From Neobacillus mesonae (lineage in GTDB: Bacteria; Bacillota; Bacilli; Paenibacillales; Paenibacillaceae): a stretch of DNA of 64,000 bases. The stretch covers positions 62,001 to 126,000 of the forward strand of contig JAMBOW010000003.1 in assembly GCA_023715865.1 (NCBI GenBank), read 5' to 3'. The translations under genes and the position numbers were made by a program. The notes below the pieces were generated by a model. The model did no database searches and was not told the DNA's origin. It was given only the letters and a program-made list of their open reading frames with translations. Of this stretch, positions 55,111 to 63,115 are shown piece after piece; position 1 is the stretch's first letter; each line of letters begins with the position of its first letter.

Positions 55111-55992
55111 TTATGAGTATTGAATCGTATCTTTAGTCGCTGTTAATTTACGAATGATCCAGGTCACTACAAGACAGATAATGAGCAGGAAGAAGCCGAT
55201 GGCACTGCCGTATCCGAAGTCGTAGGATTTAAATGCCTCGCTGTACATGTAGGAGGCCATAACTTCACTTGAGCCGTTTGGCCCGCCGCCTGTCATGACG
55301 TAGATCAAATCAAAATATTTAAGCGAACCCACAAGGGATAGCACAATGGTAACTTTAATGACTTCCATAATAAGTGGAAGCTTGATTCTAAGGGCGATCT
55401 GTATGCCGGTGGCACCGTCGATTTTTGCCGCTTCTTCAAGCGAGGTCGGAATGTTCTTTAGTGCAGAGTAGTAGATCAGAATATAGAAGCCTGCATACTG
55501 CCACAGGATGGGAATAAAGAGCGCAATCAGTACAAGTGAGGGCTCTGCCAGCCATGCAGGAGGATCGTCGAAGCCGATGGACGTCAGAAAGCTGTTAATA
55601 ACCCCGTTTGTCGGATGGTACATCCGCAGCCACAGCTGTGCAATCGCAACAGATGACAGCAGCATGGGGACAAGATAGATTTTGCGGAACAGATTAGCGC
55701 CCTTAATGCGACCCGCTACAACCATAGCCACAGCCAGATATATAATCAAGCTTAAGCCTGAGAAGAAAGCGAGCAAGAGGGAGTGCCAGGCACTGCTCCA
55801 AAATACGCTGTCCTGCAGCAGCTCCTTGTAGTTATCCAATCCAATAAATTTCATGGCACCTATTCCGTTCCATTCATGCAGACCGTAATATCCAGTTAAC
55901 AGAATTGGGATATAGACGAGCGCCAAAATTAACAGCAGGGATGGAAGGACGTAGAGTGCGATCATCTTCTTGTTAGACATCACTTTATCCAT
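55111..55992 (-). CDS. Carbohydrate ABC transporter permease (MalF family)
   Basis: Membrane subunit of 293 residues with six hydrophobic segments and EAA loop LEEAAKIDGATGIQIALRIKLP at about 198-219. ATG at 55992 has AAAGGAG upstream; the longer frame to 56040 runs through that site. It starts 91 bases after the binding-protein stop. Confidence 0.92.
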   Translation of the reverse strand: MDKVMSNKKMIALYVLPSLLLILALVYIPILLTGYYGLHEWNGIGAMKFIGLDNYKELLQDSVFWSSAWHSLLLAFFSGLSLIIYLAVAMVVAGRIKGANLFRKIYLVPMLLSSVAIAQLWLRMYHPTNGVINSFLTSIGFDDPPAWLAEPSLVLIALFIPILWQYAGFYILIYYSALKNIPTSLEEAAKIDGATGIQIALRIKLPLIMEVIKVTIVLSLVGSLKYFDLIYVMTGGGPNGSSEVMASYMYSEAFKSYDFGYGSAIGFFLLIICLVVTWIIRKLTATKDTIQYS

Positions 55993-56083
55993 TTGAGTCA
56001 AACTCCTTTCCGTTCTACATAATGAGCTGACCCGGTGCAAGACCGGGCCAGCTCACCTGATTTGTGGTTGTTATTCTTGTTGT

Positions 56084-57400
56084 TTACTTCCCGGAAATAG
56101 CTTTGTCATGCTCGGCCGCGAAGGCTTCAGGAGTCACGGCTTTGCCAAACAATGCCTGGATTTGATTCAGATGGGTTTCAGCTGCTGATGCCTGCATCTG
56201 CACATCGGCATATAAAGTAATGCTGGTCGCTTTGTTCATTTCGTTGAATAAGTCAATATACAGCTGAGGGAGCTCAAGTGAAGCTGTATCTACTTTAGTG
56301 GCCGGAATCACACCTGCGCCGGTAACAGATTGCTCACCCCATTTAGCTACAAAATACTCTACGAATTTCTTCGCTTCTTCTTTCACTTGGGAGTTCTCGG
56401 ATACGAACAGCCCTACACCAGGTCCGCCTACCCAGCTGTCAACGCTTCCTTTGCCGCCTTCGACTGCAGGGAATTTAAAGAAACCGACGCTGTCGCGGAA
56501 TTCCTGAGGGATTTCCTCGTTCGTTGTAAAGTTAGGAAGCTCCCAAGTACTCATGATATACATTGCCGCATTTCCATTCAGGAACTCGGATTTAGCTTCT
56601 TCATTGGAAAGCCCGTTAAATCCTTTAATAAAAGCGTTGCTGTCTACGAGTGACTGCACTTCAGCTGCCGCCTTGAGCAAGCCTTCATCTGTGAAGGAGC
56701 CTTCGCCGTTAATCGCTTTAGCAAGTGCCTCTTGTCCGCCAAAGCGTTCCGCGAGGAACATGTAAATGAGAGATCCTGTCCAGCGGTCCTTATTGCCGAG
56801 CGCAATTGGAGCAACCCCGTTGTCGGTAAGAGTAGCAATAACTTGTTTCAATTCCTCGTAGGTTTGCGGTGTTTCCAGTCCATATTGCTCGAAGATAGCC
56901 TTATTGTAGAACACAGGGGTAATGTTAAACTCCAGCGGAAGACCATATGTCTTGCTGTCGATGTTGAAGGCTTCGGTTGTTCCTTCTACAAATTTTCCGC
57001 TTAAATCACCATCAAGCAGATCATCTAACGGTGTGAATAGTCCCCCTTCAACGTAAGGAGTCATAAAGCCTGCAGCCCAGGTAATGCCGACATCAGGCAA
57101 TTCATTGGAAGCAGAGAGTACCTTCAGTTTGTTTTTATACTGTTCGTTGTCGAGCACTTCCGTCTTGATCGTTACATTCGGGTTTTCTGTCTGGTAATCT
57201 TGAATAATTTGATTAACGATTTTATTTTGTCCTGCAGATACACCCTCAGGCCACAGATGCATAAAGCTGATTGTCGTTTTATCGCCGTCCGAAGCACCTT
57301 CATCTCCATTTGCGCTGCCGCTGTTACCACAGCCTGCAAGCGCGATGGCGAAGCATAGCGTCATGATCATAAACGTCCACTTTTTACTAAATTTGAACAC
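56084..57400 (-). CDS. Sugar ABC transporter substrate-binding lipoprotein
   Basis: Extracytoplasmic CUT1 sugar receptor of 438 residues. Lipobox ALAGC near residue 23, then the SBP_bac_1 fold (TTISFMHLWPEGV, NKIVNQIIQDYQTENPNVTI, FLNGNAAMYIMSTWELPNF). Start is GTG with AAAGGGG seven bases away. Cargo unknown; the neighbouring xylosidase suggests a xylo-oligosaccharide (inference). Two cre-like sites lie in its promoter, implying carbon catabolite control. Confidence 0.92.
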   Translation of the reverse strand: MFKFSKKWTFMIMTLCFAIALAGCGNSGSANGDEGASDGDKTTISFMHLWPEGVSAGQNKIVNQIIQDYQTENPNVTIKTEVLDNEQYKNKLKVLSASNELPDVGITWAAGFMTPYVEGGLFTPLDDLLDGDLSGKFVEGTTEAFNIDSKTYGLPLEFNITPVFYNKAIFEQYGLETPQTYEELKQVIATLTDNGVAPIALGNKDRWTGSLIYMFLAERFGGQEALAKAINGEGSFTDEGLLKAAAEVQSLVDSNAFIKGFNGLSNEEAKSEFLNGNAAMYIMSTWELPNFTTNEEIPQEFRDSVGFFKFPAVEGGKGSVDSWVGGPGVGLFVSENSQVKEEAKKFVEYFVAKWGEQSVTGAGVIPATKVDTASLELPQLYIDLFNEMNKATSITLYADVQMQASAAETHLNQIQALFGKAVTPEAFAAEHDKAISGK

Positions 57401-57437
57401 GTTTACATCCCCTTTGCTTATTGATCTTAGTCGGTTG

Positions 57438-57451
57438 TGAAACCGCTTTAT
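57438..57451. promoter_or_regulatory. cre-like site downstream of the sugar operon promoter
   Basis: TGAAACCGCTTTAT, 11 of 14 to TGAAAGCGCTTTCA, lies about +8 to +21 from a start predicted by the extended -10 TGCTACAAT (57466-57474, minus strand). CcpA binding here would block elongation. Confidence 0.55.
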
Positions 57452-57481
57452 TTGTCTCTAGTTGAATTGTAGCAAAGCTTT

Positions 57482-57495
57482 TGTAAGCGCATAAC
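57482..57495. promoter_or_regulatory. Second cre-like site
   Basis: TGTAAGCGCATAAC, matching the left half and CG centre of the cre consensus, upstream of the same -10. Confidence 0.4.
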
Positions 57496-57523
57496 GTAAC
57501 AGGTTTTGGGTGTAATACCACTT

Positions 57524-58315
57524 TTATTGGATTTTCTCCTCTGAGCCGATTTGTAGATTCGTTCTGTACCTGCCCGGGCTTATATTCTCCGCTGTTCGAA
57601 ACACTTTTACAAAATATTTCGGAGTCTGGTATCCGACGAGCTCCGAAATCTCGTTAATCGAAAGTCTCGTATTCACGAGAAGCTCCTTTGCGCGTTGAAG
57701 TCTTTTGCGAGTCATATAATCGCTGAAGGTAAGGCCGGTTTGCTCCTTGAATAGGGAACTAAGATAGCTTGTATTCATGTGAAGCACCTGGGACAGATCG
57801 CGCAGGGATACGGGCTCGTTTAGATGCTGATCAAGGTAATCTATCGCTTCGCGAATCGATGTACTGTACACTCGATCCTCTTGGGCGGTCTCCATCAGTT
57901 TTGGATCGACCAGCTTTTTCATCTGCTCTACTTGGTTCTGATCCTCATAACGCTTAAGAGCTAGCTCTGCCGCAGCAACGAGCTTCTTCTTGTCGATAGG
58001 CTTGAGCAAATATTCAACTACACCATATTTCAGCGCTCTCTGGGCGTAATCAAACTCCGCATGTCCGGAAATGACAATAACGACAGGAGGGGAAGGAGAC
58101 GAATGAATTTGTTCAATCAAATCAAGTCCGCTGATTTCCGGCATACGAATATCGGTAATGACAAGATGGGCATGATTCACCTGCAGCCATGCAAGTGCTT
58201 CTACTGCACTCGATAAAGTATGGGTGGTATGCTGTCCGGATGACCAAGATTCTAGCGTTTTCCGTATGCCTTCTCTAGTTCTTGGCTCATCATCCACAAT
58301 GAGTATTGTCTTCAT
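57524..58315 (-). CDS. Response regulator with AraC output domain (YesN-like)
   Basis: Two-component regulator of 263 residues. Receiver about 1-120 with phosphoacceptor Asp55 (LVITDIRMPE); C-terminal AraC HTH about 155-255 (LRDLSQVLHMNTSYLSSLFK, INEISELVGYQTPKYFVKVFR). ATG at 58315 has GGGGGG upstream and overlaps the kinase gene by 26 bases. Probably activates the adjacent sugar transporter genes when the kinase senses the sugar. Confidence 0.92.
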   Translation of the reverse strand: MKTILIVDDEPRTREGIRKTLESWSSGQHTTHTLSSAVEALAWLQVNHAHLVITDIRMPEISGLDLIEQIHSSPSPPVVIVISGHAEFDYAQRALKYGVVEYLLKPIDKKKLVAAAELALKRYEDQNQVEQMKKLVDPKLMETAQEDRVYSTSIREAIDYLDQHLNEPVSLRDLSQVLHMNTSYLSSLFKEQTGLTFSDYMTRKRLQRAKELLVNTRLSINEISELVGYQTPKYFVKVFRTAENISPGRYRTNLQIGSEEKIQ

Positions 58316-60068
58316 GATAAAAAGACCCCCCCGGTTCAATTGGTATCGTAAGTGTAATGGCGGTTCCTTTTCCTGCTTGGCTCGTAATATGCATTTCGGG
58401 TTCCTCTGTGCTGTAGCTTAGCTTTAATCTTCCGTAGATGTTCGCAATGCCGATGCCTTTTCCTTTTGAAGAAGCCGAACGTCCCTCTTTGATAGCCGTG
58501 TATAGGGATTGAATCTTCTCATCGTCCATTCCCGGTCCGCTGTCAATGACTATAATCTGCGTATATCCCGGACGTTCTGAAGGAGAGACTGCCAGCTCAA
58601 TGCTCCCTGGACCAACTTGCTGTTCAATCCCGTGAAGAATGGCATTTTCGACAAGGGGCTGAATCAGCAGCTTGGGAATAGGAACAGATCGTAAAGACGG
58701 ATCGCATGTGATGCTCCAGGAGAGCCTGTCTCCCATCCGAATATTCATAATCGTCAAGTAACGCTCAGCATGCGTCAGCTCATTATCTATAGCCACCCAT
58801 TCGTCCTCATCTCCCCGGTTAATGACATAGCGGAACAGTCCGGACATCGCAATTACACTCTCAGCCAGCTCATCCTCTCCTTTTTCGTCAAGCGCCCAGT
58901 AGAAGGCCTCCAGCGTGTTAAACAAAAAATGGGGGTTGATCTGAGACTGAAGTGCTTTAAGCTCTGTACGACTTTGCAAAATTTCTTTTTGATACACGAC
59001 CTCTACGAGCTCATTCATTCTGTCCACCATCTGATTGTAAGTGTTGTTCAGCTCCCGAATTTCAAGTGTGGCAGAGGTAACGGTACTTGGCTTTAACGTG
59101 CCGAATTTGGAATTGCGCATCACCTTAATCAAGCTCAGGATGGGTTTCGTAATCATTGTAGATAGAAAAAAGGATAGGATGATGAACAGCAAGGCACCTC
59201 CAATGCCTGAAACGATAATGACGGTCTGAAGCACGCTGATGCCCTCTGCCTTGTAATCTGCTGGGGATAAAATCACCAGGTTCCAGCCTGTCTTCTCCGA
59301 AGGCTTCGTCACCGTGATATACGATTTACCGTCCAGCTGAATAGAGGATTGAAGCTGGTGCGCTTGAATATTCGCGTTGATGCCTGGCATTGGAGCGATC
59401 GAAATAGGGTTGCCGGAACCATCGAACAGATTCATGTACTCCAGCGGCTGATTGCTGTTCGATTCAATATCCGTGAGCTGAAAGTAGCTTTTATCGATAC
59501 GTACTACCAAATAACCGGCGACCTCAAACGACTGATTAATCAGCCTGATGTTGCGGATCGCAACGACACTGTGAGAATCTCGCGGATCAATGCCGAACCA
59601 GACCAGTCTGCCCTGTGCTCGATCTGCCTCATCCACAAGTCCGTTTGCTACACGCTGATCCAGCTGCACATCGTCCAGCGGCAGGAGTCTGCGATATTCC
59701 TTAGTGTAAATTTCGATGGAGCGGATGGAGGTTGCATAAGCTTCCAGCTTGCGCACCTCTTCTTGCAGGTTTTGTCTTTCTGCGAAGCTGAGTGTTCTGC
59801 CTGCAGTCTCCTGGGCCAAGTAACGCTGGACAGAAGCATCCGTTGCGACTTGAGAGGTCCAGGTATCAATTTGGCTCACTAAAGCCTCCAGCTTGCCTGT
59901 TGTCTGAATAGCGGTTTGCTCAATGTGGCTTTCCGCATTGTTTCTTAGCAGAACAGAAACCTGCTGATACAGAATAAAAGCAATGGAGCCGAGAACAAGC
60001 ATCATGACAAATAGGGACCCGATAAAAATTTGATTGCGAAGTGTATTTAAATAACGGGAATCGATCAT
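58290..60068 (-). CDS. Membrane sensor histidine kinase (YesM-like)
   Basis: Sensor of 592 residues. First membrane segment about 13-36, large extracellular dCache-like domain (about 37-285), second membrane segment near 290-312 (TVIIVSGIGGALLFIILSFF), HAMP region, then the His_kinase domain with phosphoacceptor in SQINPHFLFNTLEAFYWAL and an ATPase domain (LVENAILHGIEQ, VIDSGPGM, GKGIGIANI). ATG at 60068 has AAAGGAAAC upstream. A cre-like palindrome lies 24 bases before it. Confidence 0.93.
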   Translation of the reverse strand: MIDSRYLNTLRNQIFIGSLFVMMLVLGSIAFILYQQVSVLLRNNAESHIEQTAIQTTGKLEALVSQIDTWTSQVATDASVQRYLAQETAGRTLSFAERQNLQEEVRKLEAYATSIRSIEIYTKEYRRLLPLDDVQLDQRVANGLVDEADRAQGRLVWFGIDPRDSHSVVAIRNIRLINQSFEVAGYLVVRIDKSYFQLTDIESNSNQPLEYMNLFDGSGNPISIAPMPGINANIQAHQLQSSIQLDGKSYITVTKPSEKTGWNLVILSPADYKAEGISVLQTVIIVSGIGGALLFIILSFFLSTMITKPILSLIKVMRNSKFGTLKPSTVTSATLEIRELNNTYNQMVDRMNELVEVVYQKEILQSRTELKALQSQINPHFLFNTLEAFYWALDEKGEDELAESVIAMSGLFRYVINRGDEDEWVAIDNELTHAERYLTIMNIRMGDRLSWSITCDPSLRSVPIPKLLIQPLVENAILHGIEQQVGPGSIELAVSPSERPGYTQIIVIDSGPGMDDEKIQSLYTAIKEGRSASSKGKGIGIANIYGRLKLSYSTEEPEMHITSQAGKGTAITLTIPIEPGGSFYHEDNTHCG

Positions 60069-60091
60069 GAGGTTCACGTTTCCTTTCAGGT

Positions 60092-60105
60092 TGTAAGTGC
60101 TTACA
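60092..60105. promoter_or_regulatory. cre-like palindrome before the YesM-like kinase
   Basis: TGTAAGTGCTTACA is a near-perfect palindrome differing from the cre consensus TGNAANCGNTNNCA only in the central C. It lies 24 bases upstream of the kinase start. Confidence 0.5.
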
Positions 60106-60256
60106 TTTTAATTGTTAGCGGTCTCTTAACTTCGGTACGGCGACAGCTGCACATTCTCAAATTCTAATTCGTTCTTCTTCGTTCGACAATACCTTCATCA
60201 TCCCGATGCTTGAAAAGGAAAAGTGCTTGAGTGAAATGGGGAAATGTTCGGGCATT

Positions 60257-60284
60257 GAAAAAAGCCTCTGTTGTAAACAGAGGC
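60257..60284 (-). terminator. Terminator of the thiamin-precursor/TatD operon
   Basis: GCCTCTGT (60264-60271) pairs with ACAGAGGC (60277-60284) around TGTAA; on the minus strand TTTTTT follows. Confidence 0.85.
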
Positions 60285-60340
60285 GTAACCTGCTGAAGCC
60301 ACTATGTAAGGGTAGGGTGCTGCTTGGCAGCTTGTCTTGA

Positions 60341-61147
60341 TTAAATGCCGTAAAAACGCTTGGTATTGTTGTAAAACAGTTCAGCTGCTGTTTCCAGCTT
60401 GACTCCTGTTACATCACACCATGCACTGATGACGTCCTTTACCATTCGCGGATGAGTCTTTTGCGCAGCAAAAGGGCCTTCAAAAGGCCATGGGCCATCG
60501 GTTTCTGCCATAACCTGATCATGCGGATAAATACCGGCAAGATCCTGAATTTCTTTTTCATATACAATATCCGGTGTAAAAGAAATGAAGTATCCGTTCT
60601 TTGCCATTCGGCGCACTGTACTTTCGGCGCCTTTAAACCAGTGGAAATGAGCCTTCGTAAAGCGGTGATGCTCGAGCAGATCAACTGCAATATCTGCGTC
60701 TTCATAGACAGCATGAAGGATGATCGGTTTATCGTGTTTTTTCGCGAATCCGATAAATGTGTCCAGCAGATCAATGTAGGGCTGCAACTCAAAAGGATTT
60801 CCTTTATCGGCAGCCTCCTGTCTGGAGTAGTAGGGCAGACCGACTTCACCTACTGCAATCATCCGGGCTAGATGCTCTTCCATCCATTGAAGCAGCTCGC
60901 GAAGCTCCGATTCGGACGGAACCGGCTGCTCAGGATGAAATCCATAGGCCGGAAAAATCTGTCCGGCAGCGGCAGAAGCCAGCTTCTCCGTTCTTAAGCA
61001 GGAAGCGAGATTGGTAGACACGGCGATAACCGATTCAACATGATGCTGTGCAAACGACAGACGTAAGGGCTGCTTCTCGTCATCATACTGGTCCAGGTGA
61101 ATATGCGAGTCAATAACAGGCGCTAAATGGTATTCAGGCTGCTGCAT
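60341..61147 (-). CDS. TatD-family metal-dependent hydrolase
   Basis: Amidohydrolase-fold enzyme of 268 residues. Metal ligands in order: DSHIHLD at 13-19, Glu in AVGEVGLPYY near 101, His in IILHAVYE near 148, His in AHFHWFKG near 171, and Asp in ETDGPWPF near 219. TatD proteins are usually DNases, but here the gene is last in a thiamin-precursor transport operon, starting 20 bases after the ATPase stop, so it may act on an imported pyrimidine (inference). AAGGAGGTG precedes the ATG. Confidence 0.85.
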   Translation of the reverse strand: MQQPEYHLAPVIDSHIHLDQYDDEKQPLRLSFAQHHVESVIAVSTNLASCLRTEKLASAAAGQIFPAYGFHPEQPVPSESELRELLQWMEEHLARMIAVGEVGLPYYSRQEAADKGNPFELQPYIDLLDTFIGFAKKHDKPIILHAVYEDADIAVDLLEHHRFTKAHFHWFKGAESTVRRMAKNGYFISFTPDIVYEKEIQDLAGIYPHDQVMAETDGPWPFEGPFAAQKTHPRMVKDVISAWCDVTGVKLETAAELFYNNTKRFYGI

Positions 61148-61167
61148 TACGCTTTCACCTCCTTGCT

Positions 61168-61986
61168 TTATTTACTTCTCAGTCCATTCATCATCGAAGA
61201 ACGATCCTTGTTTCTTTCGTCCCGCATCCAATCGGACATTTCGCGTTTCAATGCGAGAAAGCGGGGGTCTTCGGTCAGCAGCTCATGTCTCGGGCGTGTA
61301 AAAGGAACCTTCACCTCATGAAGCACGCTTGAGGGGCGGTTTGAAAATACGTAGATCCGATCCGACAACAGGAGGGCTTCTTCGATATTGTGCGTGATAA
61401 AAAGAACCGAGCGGCGGGACTGCTCCCAGATGCCGAGCAGCCATTCCTGCATCTCGCTTCGCGTAAGCGCGTCGAGCGCACTGAACGGCTCATCAAGCAG
61501 CATCAGCTCCTGCGGACTTAACAGCGCACGCAAAAAAGCAGCCCGCTGCTGCATACCGCCAGACAGCATATGCGGGTATGCCTTTTCAAATCCGCCCAGT
61601 CCGGCTTGAGTAATCCATTTCCGAATGGTTTCTTCACGCCCCGTATCTTCAACAGCACGGAATTTCGCCGGTGCGACTTCGCTGCCAAGCTTGATATTGT
61701 CTTCGATTGTCCGCCAAGGGAGCAGGGCTGGCTGCTGAGGCATATAGCTGATATTGCCGCTTTCTTCTGTTACCACTTCTCCATTCATACGGATTGTTCC
61801 TGCATCGGGATGAAGAAGTCCTCCTATGATTTGGAATAAAGAGCTTTTTCCACTGCCAGAGGGACCGATGATCGAGATAAATTCACCTTGTCCTACCGTC
61901 AGTGAAATATTACTCAGTACGGGAAGGCGGCGTTTCTTATCTTGAAAAGATAGTTTGATATCTGTTACTTCGAGCGCAGGATGCAT
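61168..61986 (-). CDS. thiZ: ABC transporter ATPase (ThiZ-like)
   Basis: Cytoplasmic ATPase of 272 residues of the nitrate/taurine/pyrimidine class. Walker [10 protein letters not shown] near 42-50, Q-loop YMPQQPALLPWRT, signature LSGGMQQRAAFLRAL, Walker B LMLLDEPFSALD, switch His FITHNIEEA. ATG at 61986 has AAAGGAGG upstream; the longer frame to 62025 overlaps the permease gene and is unlikely. Part of a ThiXYZ-type importer for a hydroxymethylpyrimidine-type thiamin precursor (inference from the binding protein). Confidence 0.87.
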   Translation of the reverse strand: MHPALEVTDIKLSFQDKKRRLPVLSNISLTVGQGEFISIIGPSGSGKSSLFQIIGGLLHPDAGTIRMNGEVVTEESGNISYMPQQPALLPWRTIEDNIKLGSEVAPAKFRAVEDTGREETIRKWITQAGLGGFEKAYPHMLSGGMQQRAAFLRALLSPQELMLLDEPFSALDALTRSEMQEWLLGIWEQSRRSVLFITHNIEEALLLSDRIYVFSNRPSSVLHEVKVPFTRPRHELLTEDPRFLALKREMSDWMRDERNKDRSSMMNGLRSK

Positions 61987-62026
61987 AGGATATTCCTCCT
62001 TTCGTAAGCAGATGAGCTGCCTCATA

Positions 62027-62800
62027 TTAACGGGCGGCGTTTCTGCTTTTGTCTGTCTTATATCGAACGAGTGCTTTCTCCAGCAGAGCGATTAGAGCGA
62101 ATAGCAGCAGGCTGAGAATTACGATAATGGCCATAGCGACAAACACCCGGTCTGTCCGATAGGCTGATTTTTGCAGCATCATATAATAACCGATACCTTT
62201 GTCCGTTCCAATCCACTCGGCAATGACGGCACCCATGACACTGTAGGTTGCTGCTATTTTTATTCCTGAAAAAATGGAAGGCAGTGCATGCGGGACTTCC
62301 AGCTTACGGAATATCTGTCCCTTATTTGCCCCGGCCATTCGCATGTAGCTCAGCATACTTCGATCGGTTTGCATCAGCCCATCCATCGTAGATACCGCTA
62401 CAGGGAAGAAGCACACCAGCGTAATCACGATAATTTTGGGAAGCAGGCCGAAGCCAAACCAAATCATAAGGAGCGGAGCGAGCGCAATGGTCGGGATATT
62501 TTGGCTAAGGATGAGCAATGGATAAATGGCTGACTTTAAAAAAGGAACCAGATGAAGCGCCATAGCGGTCAGAAGACCAACAGCGACTCCGATACCGAAG
62601 CCGAGCAGAGTGAGCCTCGCTGTTGCCCAAGTATGTTCTGTAAGACTGGCGGCCTGAGCAGCCGCTTCACGGGTAATGTCTACGGGACTTGGAAGGATCC
62701 ACTTTTCAATGTGAAAAAGCGGCACGGCAATTTGCCATACCGCCAAAAAGAGGATCACTGCCGCAAGAGGGGGCAGCACACTTTTTGCAAAATGTTTCAT
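62027..62800 (-). CDS. thiX: ABC transporter permease (ThiX-like)
   Basis: SsuC-class membrane subunit of 257 residues, six hydrophobic segments, cytoplasmic EAA-like loop SMLSYMRMAGANKGQIFRKLEVP near 147-169. Its ATG overlaps the stop of the MTH1187-family gene (ATGA), so translation is coupled. Confidence 0.87.
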   Translation of the reverse strand: MKHFAKSVLPPLAAVILFLAVWQIAVPLFHIEKWILPSPVDITREAAAQAASLTEHTWATARLTLLGFGIGVAVGLLTAMALHLVPFLKSAIYPLLILSQNIPTIALAPLLMIWFGFGLLPKIIVITLVCFFPVAVSTMDGLMQTDRSMLSYMRMAGANKGQIFRKLEVPHALPSIFSGIKIAATYSVMGAVIAEWIGTDKGIGYYMMLQKSAYRTDRVFVAMAIIVILSLLLFALIALLEKALVRYKTDKSRNAAR

Positions 62801-63090
62801 GGACGATATTTCTCCGTCAGACCCTCCATGCTGATTCCGCTTGGATAGTGGGCGATTTTGATTTGCGAAATGATGCTTGGACTGCCCGCTTCAATCAGAA
62901 CCTCATGCATCTTTTGAACAACGCTCAGCAGCTCCGGAAGCTCGCCTTCGAGTGTGGTCTCGAGCGGATTGACTTGATATTTAACTCCCGACTGCTGGAT
63001 GACCTCAATGGCGCGATCCACATATGGAATGGAATCTTCGCCATTTGGCGTTTTTGGGATGACTTGAATGCTTAATAGAGTTTGAGCCAT
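62797..63090 (-). CDS. MTH1187-family thiamine-binding protein
   Basis: Small protein of 97 residues of the thiamine_BP (MTH1187/YkoF-related) family, ferredoxin-like fold. Markers: LLSIQVIPKTPNGEDSIPYVD at the start (split across two beta strands), VNPLETTLEGELPELLSVV, and KIAHYPSG near the end. Related proteins bind thiamin or its pyrimidine part, fitting the operon. ATG at 63090 has GGTGAACGAT upstream; the longer frame to 63174 would overlap the binding-protein gene. Confidence 0.85.
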   Translation of the reverse strand: MAQTLLSIQVIPKTPNGEDSIPYVDRAIEVIQQSGVKYQVNPLETTLEGELPELLSVVQKMHEVLIEAGSPSIISQIKIAHYPSGISMEGLTEKYRP

Positions 63091-63115
63091 ATCGTTCACC
63101 AACGCTTTCTGTTCA

